Below, one piece after another: positions 16,890 through 24,653 of a stretch of 64,000 bases of DNA. Location of the stretch: assembly GCA_037968815.1 (NCBI GenBank), contig JBBKWF010000007.1, positions 1-64,000 of the forward strand, written 5' to 3'. Position 1 is the stretch's first letter, and every line of letters begins with the position of its first letter. This DNA is from Pseudopedobacter sp037968815. Its GTDB lineage: Bacteria; Bacteroidota; Bacteroidia; Sphingobacteriales; Sphingobacteriaceae. The notes beneath the pieces are model-generated. The model searched no databases. It was not told where the DNA came from and saw only the letters and a program-made list of their open reading frames with translations. The translations under genes and the position numbers were made by a program.

Positions 16890-18998
16890 ATGTTAAGTTT
16901 TAGAAGCGAACTTGAAAACCCTATAGTTGAAAAAGAGATTATTGATCTTGAGCGTAAAATCAGAGCTTTCAAAGAAGGAGAAATCCATGATGAAAAGTTC
17001 AGGAGTTTACGTTTAGCCAGAGGGATATATGGACAAAGGCAACCAGGCGTACAAATGATACGTATTAAATTGCCCTTTGGAAAAGTGAATTTTAAGCAAC
17101 TTTTAAAAATTGCAGATGTTTCGGATGAATTTGCATCTTCAAATTTGCACATTACTACTCGTCAAGATATACAAATACACTACGTAAGCTTAGATCGTAC
17201 ACCAGAACTTTGGGCAAAATTAGCAGAAGACGATATTACCTTACGTGAAGCTTGTGGTAACACCGTAAGAAATGTAACAGCATCGCCAACCTCAGGTATC
17301 GATCCTAAAGAGCCTTTTGATGTTTCTCCTTATGCACAAGCTTATTTTGAGTATTTTTTGAGAAACCCTATTTGCCAGGAAATGGGGCGTAAAATTAAAT
17401 TTGCTTTCTCTTCTAATGATGATGATACTGCTTTCTCTTTTATTCACGATTTAGGATTTATCCCGAAAGTAAAACAAGAAAACGGCGAAGAAGTAAGAGG
17501 TTTTAAAGTGGTTTTAGGTGGGGGCTTAGGTGCTCAGCCATCTTTAGCGCATGTAGTTCATGAGTTTTTACATGAAGACTTAATTATACCTTATGGAGAA
17601 GCAATGCTACGTGTTTTTGATAGACATGGAGAACGTACTAATAGAAATAAAGCCCGCTTAAAATTCTTGGTGAATAAATTAGGAATTGATGAAGTAGTAA
17701 GGTTAATTGAAGAAGAGCAAATTGCAAATAAAGTAAAAACTTTTAAAATTAACAGAGATTCTGTTCCGCAAGCGCAACCATCAAATGTTAACGTAACAGA
17801 GGTTGAAATCCCTGCTAGTAAACAATTAGCGTATCAATTATGGTTAAATACCAACGTTTTTGAACAAAAGCAAAAAGGTTTTTACGGTGTATTTGTTAAA
17901 GTTGAAACAGGAGATATTCCAACAGATCAAGCAAGAAAGTTAGTTGCTGCCGTTAAAGATTTAGTTGCCGATGAAATTAGGTTTACGATAAACCAAGGTT
18001 TAATGTTTAAATATGTTAAAAAAGAAGCGTTATCCGCTTTGTTTTTAGCGTTAGACGAATTAAAGCTAGCTGATCCAGGTTTTGACAGCGTTGCCGATGT
18101 AACAACTTGCCCGGGCACAGATACTTGTAATTTAGGTATTTCTAACTCTATGGAGCTTTCTAGAGTTTTAGAAAAATTAGTTTACGACGAGTATGCTGAT
18201 TTCGTAGAGAACAGAGAAATTAAAATTAAAATTAGTGGCTGTATGAACAGTTGCGGTCAACATGGTTTAGCACATATCGGTTTTCATGGTAGCTCAATGA
18301 AAGTCTCAGGAAGAGTAATGCCTGCGGTACAAGTTCTATTAGGTGGTGGAATTGTAGGTAACGGAATTGGTAGAGCTGCAGATAAAGTAGTGAAAGTGCC
18401 ATCAAAAAGAGCAACTCATGTTTTAAGAGCTGTTTTAGATGATTATAAAATAAAAGGAGTTAACTACTCATCATTTCATCAATATTATGATGATTTAGGA
18501 AAAGATTATTTTTACCAAATGTTAAAACCGATTGCAGATCAATCTACAATTGTTGATAGTGAGTTTGTTGATTGGGGACATGAAGAAACTTTCCAAACTG
18601 CTATTGGTGTTGGAGAGTGTGCCGGTGTGGTGATAGACTTAGTAGCTACTTTAGTATACGAAGCTGAGGAGAAGTATAGCTGGGCTGTAGAGTCCTTTGA
18701 TGCTAAATCTTGGGCAGATGCTATTTACCATGCTTATAATTCAATGGTTAATGGTGCAAAAGCTCTACTGCTAGATAAAGGTATTAACCAAAGTACGCAA
18801 ACTGGTGTAATCAATGCTTTTAATGAGAATTATGCCGAGGCTTTCCAAATCAAAAGCTTTAACGACTTAGTATTGCAAATCAACAAAAACGAGCCAAGTG
18901 AGGCTTTTGCTGAAGCTTATTTAGCACAAGCAAATGATTTTTTAAGTCAGATTAAAAACTTTAGAGAGCAAACTGTTTCTACGCCAACAAATAGTTAA
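16890..18998 (+). CDS. Siroheme [4Fe-4S] sulfite/nitrite reductase with HEPN-like tail
   Basis: 702 residues. Two ferredoxin-like half domains and two siroheme-binding domains are followed by the Cys ligands of the coupled cluster: C407 and C413 in CPGTDTC, C451 and C455 in CMNSC. Next to siroheme and cysHDN genes its job is most likely six-electron reduction of sulfite to sulfide. No CysJ flavoprotein is in the window, so ferredoxin may be the donor (inference). The last 140 or so residues (about 560-702) are an extra helical domain like HEPN, with C-terminal AIYHAYNSMVNGAKALLLDK; this extension is absent from E. coli CysI. Cytoplasmic. Start ATG 16890. Confidence 0.9.
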   Translation: MLSFRSELENPIVEKEIIDLERKIRAFKEGEIHDEKFRSLRLARGIYGQRQPGVQMIRIKLPFGKVNFKQLLKIADVSDEFASSNLHITTRQDIQIHYVSLDRTPELWAKLAEDDITLREACGNTVRNVTASPTSGIDPKEPFDVSPYAQAYFEYFLRNPICQEMGRKIKFAFSSNDDDTAFSFIHDLGFIPKVKQENGEEVRGFKVVLGGGLGAQPSLAHVVHEFLHEDLIIPYGEAMLRVFDRHGERTNRNKARLKFLVNKLGIDEVVRLIEEEQIANKVKTFKINRDSVPQAQPSNVNVTEVEIPASKQLAYQLWLNTNVFEQKQKGFYGVFVKVETGDIPTDQARKLVAAVKDLVADEIRFTINQGLMFKYVKKEALSALFLALDELKLADPGFDSVADVTTCPGTDTCNLGISNSMELSRVLEKLVYDEYADFVENREIKIKISGCMNSCGQHGLAHIGFHGSSMKVSGRVMPAVQVLLGGGIVGNGIGRAADKVVKVPSKRATHVLRAVLDDYKIKGVNYSSFHQYYDDLGKDYFYQMLKPIADQSTIVDSEFVDWGHEETFQTAIGVGECAGVVIDLVATLVYEAEEKYSWAVESFDAKSWADAIYHAYNSMVNGAKALLLDKGINQSTQTGVINAFNENYAEAFQIKSFNDLVLQINKNEPSEAFAEAYLAQANDFLSQIKNFREQTVSTPTNS

Positions 18999-19018
18999 TT
19001 TGCTTTTAAGAAGCTTAT

Positions 19019-20530
19019 ATGAGTTTAACAACTAATCATACTGATAAAGACAATAAAGAAAACGGAAACGAATTGTTTCCGATTTTCTTAAAGCTTCAGA
19101 ATTTCCAAACTTTATTGGTTGGCGGCGGAAATGTGGGTTTAGAAAAGCTTGGGGCAATATTAAACAACAGTCCGCAGGCTAAAGTAAATATTGTTGCTGA
19201 TAGGTTTTTGGATGAAGTGAAAGAACTTGCTACAAATTTCTCTGGCATCAACCTCTTCGAAAGAAAGTTTGAAGACAAAGATTTGAACGGTGCAGAGTTG
19301 GTGATTTTAGCAACGGATAATCAAGAACTACACAAATACATAAGAACATTAGCTAAAGAAAAAGGGATTTTAGTTAACGTTGCTGATACGCCAGAGCTTT
19401 GCGATTTTTACCTGAGCTCTGTTGTTAAAAAAGGAAATCTGAAAATTGCTATTTCTACCAACGGAAAATCACCTACGGTAGCAAAGCGAATTAAGGAGGT
19501 TTTAAATGAAAACATCCCTGAAGAAATTGACGAAACTTTAGAAAAGATGAGTCAATTACGTTCAACTTTAAGTGGAACTTTTACTGATAAAGTGAAGGCA
19601 ATGAACCAAGCTACTGCTGGTTTGGTACAAAAAGAAGAAGAGAAATCTAGTCTTTCGCCAGGTAAAGTTAGCTTAACACTTTGGACGTTGGTTGTAGCAT
19701 TTGCTATGCTTACGTTCTATGTAATCTGGAAAGAAGAGCCAGAGTTTAGAGCCTATGTTGAGGGTATTAATCCAAAATTCTATTGGTTTTTAGCCGCAGG
19801 TTTTGTGTTTGCTATGATTGATGGGGCAATAGGAATGTCTTACGGTGTTACTTCGACTACTTTTTCGCTTTCTATGGGTATTCCACCTGCTTCCGCAAGT
19901 ACAGCAGTACACATCTCAGAGATATTGAGTAACGGAATTGCCGGCTGGATGCACTTTAAAATGGGGAATGTAAACAAGAAGCTTTTTAAAGTGCTGATTA
20001 TTCCAGGCGTTGTTGGAGCGGTGGGCGGTGCAGTTCTGCTTTCTTCCCTAGAAGAATACAACCATTACACAAAGCCATTAATTTCTCTATATACCTTGAT
20101 TTTAGGGATTGTAGTGCTAAGAAAGGCCTTGAGTTTGAATAAAAAACGTACTGCTAAAAAAGATAAAATTAAAAAAATTGCTCCTTTAGGGTTCTTTGGA
20201 GGCTTCATAGATGCAGTAGGTGGAGGCGGTTGGGGCTCAATTGTACTTTCTTCTTTAATAGCTGGAGGTAGAAACGCTCGTTACTCATTAGGGACTGTTA
20301 AAATGACAAGGTTTTTTATTGCCTTAATGAGTTCGTTAACATTTTTAACTATGTTAGATGGTTTACGTTGGTACGCGGTAGCAGGCTTGGTTATAGGTAG
20401 TGCAATAGCATCACCAATAGCAGCAAAAGTATCTAATAAAATATCAGCTAAAACAATTATGGTTGCTGTTGGGATAATTGTAATTTTGGCGAGTTTGAAT
20501 ACGATTAGTAAGTTTTTGATGGCTTTGTAG
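19019..20530 (+). CDS. Siroheme synthase N-domain (precorrin-2 dehydrogenase) fused to TSUP permease
   Basis: 503 residues with two unrelated halves. Residues 20-205 match the CysG N-terminal/Met8 module: FLKLQNFQTLLVGGGNVG binds NAD, and STNGKSPTVAKRIKE is the dimer/ferrochelatase region; it oxidises precorrin-2 and inserts iron to make siroheme. Residues 220-503 hold about eight membrane segments of the TauE/SafE (TSUP) family, known for sulfite/sulfonate export or uptake, with GGGWGSIVL typical of the family. The methyltransferase half of CysG is absent and must be encoded elsewhere. It lies 20 bp after the sulfite reductase gene whose cofactor it finishes. Confidence 0.9.
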   Translation: MSLTTNHTDKDNKENGNELFPIFLKLQNFQTLLVGGGNVGLEKLGAILNNSPQAKVNIVADRFLDEVKELATNFSGINLFERKFEDKDLNGAELVILATDNQELHKYIRTLAKEKGILVNVADTPELCDFYLSSVVKKGNLKIAISTNGKSPTVAKRIKEVLNENIPEEIDETLEKMSQLRSTLSGTFTDKVKAMNQATAGLVQKEEEKSSLSPGKVSLTLWTLVVAFAMLTFYVIWKEEPEFRAYVEGINPKFYWFLAAGFVFAMIDGAIGMSYGVTSTTFSLSMGIPPASASTAVHISEILSNGIAGWMHFKMGNVNKKLFKVLIIPGVVGAVGGAVLLSSLEEYNHYTKPLISLYTLILGIVVLRKALSLNKKRTAKKDKIKKIAPLGFFGGFIDAVGGGGWGSIVLSSLIAGGRNARYSLGTVKMTRFFIALMSSLTFLTMLDGLRWYAVAGLVIGSAIASPIAAKVSNKISAKTIMVAVGIIVILASLNTISKFLMAL

Positions 20531-20649
20531 AACAGGCCATCTTAAGTGATAACGAAACATCACCTTTTGAAGGTTTTGCAACGTTTTAAATTGCATGTGA
20601 GGTGCCCCTATTGTCAGCATGACGATATTATAAAGAAAGGAATTGAATA

Positions 20650-21372
20650 ATGAATATAGAAGAAGTTAAAAAAGCAATAGAAGGTTTAAGCCCACAAGAG
20701 GTTTTAACTTTTGTTGCTGAAAATTTCGAAAACAGTGCAATTTTTTCAACCAGTTTTGGTTGGGAAGATCAAGTGATTTCTGATATGATTTTTTCAGCTG
20801 ACTTAGGTGTTAAAGTTTTTACTTTAGATACCGGACGTATGTTTACAGAAACTTATTACACCTGGAATCGTACTTTAGAAAAATATCAGAAACCAATCCA
20901 TACTTTTTATCCTGATAAAGAAAAATTACAAGAAATGGTGACCAAAAAGGGGCCAAGTAGTTTTTATGAATCGGTAGAAAACAGGAAAGAATGTTGTGGA
21001 ATCCGTAAAGTTGAACCCTTAAATAGAGCCTTAGCAGGTTACAAAGTTTGGATAACCGGAATTAGAGCAGATCAATCTGTAAACCGTGAGGATATGAACT
21101 GGGTAGAGTGGGATGCAGCACATAACTTAATTAAAGTACATCCGCTTTTCTTTTGGACTTTAGATCAAGTGAAAGCTTATGTTGACGAAAAAAATGTTCC
21201 ATATAATCCGCTACATGACAAAGGTTTCCCAAGTATAGGTTGCCAACCATGTACAAGAGCGGTACAACCCGGGGAAGATTTTAGAGCCGGCCGTTGGTGG
21301 TGGGAAGATGCAAGCAAAAAGGAATGTGGTTTACACGATGTTACCGCACATGAAGAGGTTTTTAAACCGTAA
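20650..21372 (+). CDS. cysH: Adenylyl-sulfate (APS/PAPS) reductase
   Basis: 240 residues. It reduces activated sulfate to sulfite using thioredoxin. The PP-loop-like STSFGWED is present. Two Cys pairs, C115-C116 (ECCGIRK) and C198/C201 (GCQPC), form the [4Fe-4S] signature of APS-type reductases; the catalytic Cys226 is in KKECGLH. This Fe-S type usually acts on APS, which fits the lack of an APS kinase domain in the cysDN genes that follow. It is 119 bp after the TSUP fusion. Confidence 0.93.
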   Translation: MNIEEVKKAIEGLSPQEVLTFVAENFENSAIFSTSFGWEDQVISDMIFSADLGVKVFTLDTGRMFTETYYTWNRTLEKYQKPIHTFYPDKEKLQEMVTKKGPSSFYESVENRKECCGIRKVEPLNRALAGYKVWITGIRADQSVNREDMNWVEWDAAHNLIKVHPLFFWTLDQVKAYVDEKNVPYNPLHDKGFPSIGCQPCTRAVQPGEDFRAGRWWWEDASKKECGLHDVTAHEEVFKP

Positions 21373-21469
21373 AGAGTCAGCAGTTTTTAGTCCGCTGTCC
21401 GCAGTTTGAAGACAGACTTATAAATTAATTAACAAGTGAAATTATTGAGAAGGAGAAAAGCGATAGTGC

Positions 21470-21586
21470 AAGGACTCATATCTCACATCTCAATACTCAC
21501 TACTAACAAAAAATGAATAAATAAAATGGTTTTGGGAAAAGATTGAGCCATGTTATAAGGACTCATATCTCACATCTCAATACTCA
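21470..21586. repeat. Pair of perfect 30-bp direct repeats
   Basis: The 30-mer that begins AAGGACTCATATCTCACATC is present at 21470-21499 and again at 21557-21586, with 57 bp between, in the cysH-cysD spacer. Only two copies are present and there is no dyad, so it is not a CRISPR. Confidence 0.9.
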
Positions 21587-21601
21587 ATACAAAAATAAAG
21601 A

Positions 21602-22492
21602 ATGGATTATTTAGATCAACTGGAGGCAGAAGCCATTGCGATTTTAAGAGAGGTTGCTGGGCAATTCGAAAAACCTGCCCTGTTATTCTCTGGAGGAAAA
21701 GATTCGATTACATTGGTACGTTTGGCAGAAAAAGCCTTTCGTCCGGGTAAGTTCCCTTTCCCTTTGGTACACGTAGATACCGGACATAATTTCCCTGAAG
21801 TTATTGAGTTTCGGGATCGTTTAGCGGCAAAAATTGGCGAAAAGCTAATTGTTGGAAACGTACAGGATGCCATTGATAGTGGGAGAGCGATTGAACAAAA
21901 AGGCAAAAATGCAAGTAGAAATGCTTTGCAAACGGTAACTCTTTTAGAGGTTATTGAGCAAAATAAGTTCGACGCTTGTATTGGTGGCGCTCGTAGAGAC
22001 GAGGAGAAAGCAAGAGCTAAAGAGCGTATTTTCTCTGTACGTGATGATTTTGGACAGTGGGACCCAAAACGTCAAAGACCAGAGTTATGGAATACCTTTA
22101 ACGGTAAAATCAATAAAGGCGAAAACGTGAGAGTTTTCCCGATAAGTAACTGGACAGAGCTTGACGTTTGGAACTATATCAAAAGAGAGAAAATCGAAAT
22201 TCCATCTATCTATTATTCTCATAACAGAGATGTGATAGAACGTAATGGTGTTTGGATGGCTGCTCACGAGTACCTAAATATGGATGCTGATGATACTGTT
22301 CACAACAAAAGTGTGCGTTTCCGTACCGTTGGTGATATGACTTGTACTGCAGCTGTTGAATCAGTGAAAACAGATATTGACGATATTATTTTAGAAATCA
22401 GTCAATCAAAAATTAGTGAAAGAGGTGCCCGTATGGATGATAAAGTTTCTGAAGCAGCCATGGAAGACCGTAAAAAAGGAGGATATTTTTAA
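21602..22492 (+). CDS. cysD: Sulfate adenylyltransferase subunit 2
   Basis: 296 residues. With CysN it makes adenylyl sulfate from ATP and sulfate. The PP-loop SGGKDSITL (about residues 30-38) binds ATP; GGARRDEEKARAKER and the C-terminal DRKKGGYF are CysD hallmarks. The stop codon overlaps the cysN start by one base (TAATG). The 229-bp spacer before it carries two 30-bp repeats, yet no clear promoter. Confidence 0.97.
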   Translation: MDYLDQLEAEAIAILREVAGQFEKPALLFSGGKDSITLVRLAEKAFRPGKFPFPLVHVDTGHNFPEVIEFRDRLAAKIGEKLIVGNVQDAIDSGRAIEQKGKNASRNALQTVTLLEVIEQNKFDACIGGARRDEEKARAKERIFSVRDDFGQWDPKRQRPELWNTFNGKINKGENVRVFPISNWTELDVWNYIKREKIEIPSIYYSHNRDVIERNGVWMAAHEYLNMDADDTVHNKSVRFRTVGDMTCTAAVESVKTDIDDIILEISQSKISERGARMDDKVSEAAMEDRKKGGYF

Positions 22493-23739
22493 TGGATATA
22501 TTAAAATTTTTAACAGCAGGAAGTGTTGATGACGGAAAGAGCACTTTAATTGGTCGTTTATTGTATGATACAGGTTCTGTATTAGCAGATCAGTTAGAGG
22601 CAATACAAAGCTCTAATCGTAAAAATGATGATGGGACGGTTGATTTAGCCATTTTAACTGATGGTTTGAAAGCAGAGCGTGAGCAGGGAATTACCATTGA
22701 TGTAGCCTATAAATATTTCCAAACAGAAAAAAGGAAGTTTATTATTGCGGATACTCCGGGACACATTCAGTACACTCGTAACATGGTTACTGGTGCTTCT
22801 AATGCTGATTTAGCCATTATTTTAATTGATGCCCGTAAAGGAGTTATTGAGCAAACTATTCGCCACACTTATTTAGTATCACTTTTAGCTTTAGAGCATG
22901 TGGTAGTTTGTGTGAATAAAATGGATATGGTTGATTACAGCGAAGAGGTTTTTGATAAAATCCATGCTGATTACCATGATTTAGCATTGAAATTAAACTT
23001 ACATGAAGTTACTTTTATCCCGGTAAGTGCTTTACGCGGAGATAATATTGTAAACGATTCTGAGCATATGCCTTGGTATAAAGGGAAAAGTTTATTGGGT
23101 CATTTAGAAACGGTACCTGTACGTGAGTTAGATACTTTATTGCCAGCTCGTATGGCGGTGCAGTGGGTAATACGTCCACAAACAGACCAACTACATGATT
23201 ATAGAGGTTATGCAGGAAGAATTTTGAGTGGCGCACTTAAACAAGGCGATACAGTTAAGATTTATCCTTCTGGCACTAAATCTACAATATCAAGGATAGA
23301 AACCTTTGAAGGTGATCATGCTATTGCAGAAGAAGGTAAATCAATTACTTTGCATTTATCAGATGAAATCGACATTAGTCGTGGTGATATGGTTGGCGAA
23401 ATTGAACGTCCGCCGATTGTTGCTAATGAAATTGAAGCTGATATTTGCTGGATGGATACGCGTGAGTTAGATACATCTGCAACATACTTTATCCAACACC
23501 AAAGTAAAGTTACACGTTGTAAAATACGCGAGATTTTGTACAAAGTAAATATCAATACTTTAGAAAAAGTTAATGCTGATAGCTTTGGTTTAAATGATAT
23601 TGGCAGAGTTGAAATTAAAACTGCTGATGAATTAGCGTTTGATCCTTACGATGTGAATAAAAGAAACGGTGGCGCAATTATTATCGATAGCCGTACCAAT
23701 GTTACTGTTGGGGCTTTAATGTTAAGAGCCGCGTTATAA
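22492..23739 (+). CDS. cysN: Sulfate adenylyltransferase subunit 1 (GTPase)
   Basis: 415 residues, an EF-Tu-like GTPase whose hydrolysis drives CysD. G1 GSVDDGKST (residues 10-18), G3 DTPGH and G4 NKMD are intact. The protein stops after the beta-barrel domains; there is no fused APS kinase (CysC). It is translationally coupled to cysD and ends the sulfate cluster, with a terminator just downstream. Confidence 0.97.
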   Translation: MDILKFLTAGSVDDGKSTLIGRLLYDTGSVLADQLEAIQSSNRKNDDGTVDLAILTDGLKAEREQGITIDVAYKYFQTEKRKFIIADTPGHIQYTRNMVTGASNADLAIILIDARKGVIEQTIRHTYLVSLLALEHVVVCVNKMDMVDYSEEVFDKIHADYHDLALKLNLHEVTFIPVSALRGDNIVNDSEHMPWYKGKSLLGHLETVPVRELDTLLPARMAVQWVIRPQTDQLHDYRGYAGRILSGALKQGDTVKIYPSGTKSTISRIETFEGDHAIAEEGKSITLHLSDEIDISRGDMVGEIERPPIVANEIEADICWMDTRELDTSATYFIQHQSKVTRCKIREILYKVNINTLEKVNADSFGLNDIGRVEIKTADELAFDPYDVNKRNGGAIIIDSRTNVTVGALMLRAAL

Positions 23740-23757
23740 TTTTTTATAATATTTTGT

Positions 23758-23787
23758 AAAACCCATGATTAATCATGGGTTTTTTTT
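23758..23787 (+). terminator. Rho-independent terminator of cysN
   Basis: The palindrome AAACCCATGATT/AATCATGGGTTT (23758-23781) is followed by a T-run to 23787. Confidence 0.92.
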
Positions 23788-23824
23788 ATGCGCTGACTTT
23801 CCCTAAATTTTTATCTTTACGCCC

Positions 23825-24439
23825 ATGCTTTTGCTTACCTTTTTTGTGGCTGTTATTGTAAATTTTGTTGGATATATCCCTTTAGGAAATATCAATTTAA
23901 CAGCGATGCAAATCTCTATTAACAAAGGGCTAAAGCAAGCTTACGTTTTTGCAATCAGCTTTGCTTTGGTAGAAGGTGTTTTTACTTTTGTTTTGATGCA
24001 CTTTGCAGAATGGTTTGCTACTCAGAAAAACCTGATGATTTGGTTAGAATGGCTGATGGTAGCTGTTTTTTTATTGATGGGGGTTTTAAGTTATCTGCAA
24101 TCAAAAAAAGAAAGAAAACCAGTTGACGATGTGAAAAAGCGAGATAGCATTAAAACGGGAATTATATTGGGTGTATTTAACCCAATGATTATTCCTTTTT
24201 GGACAATCGGAGGTACATATTTAATTGCCCATAATTGGATTACTACTGCAGGCTTGGGCTTAGTTATTTTTGCAATTGGCGCTTCTGTAGGTTCTTTTTT
24301 ATGCTTGTATTTATTCGGTCGTTTTGCGCAGTATATTCAAAATAAATTTTCTTTTAGCAACCGGATAATCAATAGGAGCATCGCTTTTATGTTTTTTGCT
24401 TTAGCAATATTGCAGACGGTTCGTTTGAGTTTTTTTTAA
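23825..24439 (+). CDS. LysE family exporter
   Basis: 204 residues with about six membrane segments. The N-terminal YIPLGNINLTAMQISINKG matches the LysE/RhtB pattern (PGP replaced by PLG). Members export amino acids or related solutes; the substrate cannot be told from the sequence. It stands alone after the cysN terminator; TATCTTTA at 23812-23819 may be its -7 box, which would give an almost leaderless transcript. Confidence 0.85.
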   Translation: MLLLTFFVAVIVNFVGYIPLGNINLTAMQISINKGLKQAYVFAISFALVEGVFTFVLMHFAEWFATQKNLMIWLEWLMVAVFLLMGVLSYLQSKKERKPVDDVKKRDSIKTGIILGVFNPMIIPFWTIGGTYLIAHNWITTAGLGLVIFAIGASVGSFLCLYLFGRFAQYIQNKFSFSNRIINRSIAFMFFALAILQTVRLSFF

Positions 24440-24476
24440 CTCTTGTATGAAGTATCAAGACGACTGAAACCCTCTC

Positions 24477-24636
24477 AACTCTGTGACCTCCGCGATCTCT
24501 GTGGTTAAAAAAAACCCGAACCTTCAATGAAAAGCTATGTGCCTATGTTGTTAATCATCAACTCCGCACAGGCTTAACACAACAACAGCAAATTTTCTTG
24601 TGACCTCTGTGAAAACTTCCGTCAACTCTGTGGTTA
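24477..24636. repeat. Two copies of dispersed CTCTGTGG-type repeat
   Basis: 24477-24514 (CTCTGTGACC..CTCTGTGGTTAAAAA) and 24598-24636 (TGTGACCTCTGTG..CTCTGTGGTTA) are degenerate copies of a motif also found at 45171-45357 and 53397-53480. They fill most of the spacer between the convergent LysE and tamL-like genes. Confidence 0.75.
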
Positions 24637-24653
24637 CCCTCGAACGCAGTCCA

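Noticed and set aside
21470..21586. Possible CRISPR array
   Set aside because: Only two repeat copies, a 57-bp spacer, no dyad in the repeat and no cas genes.
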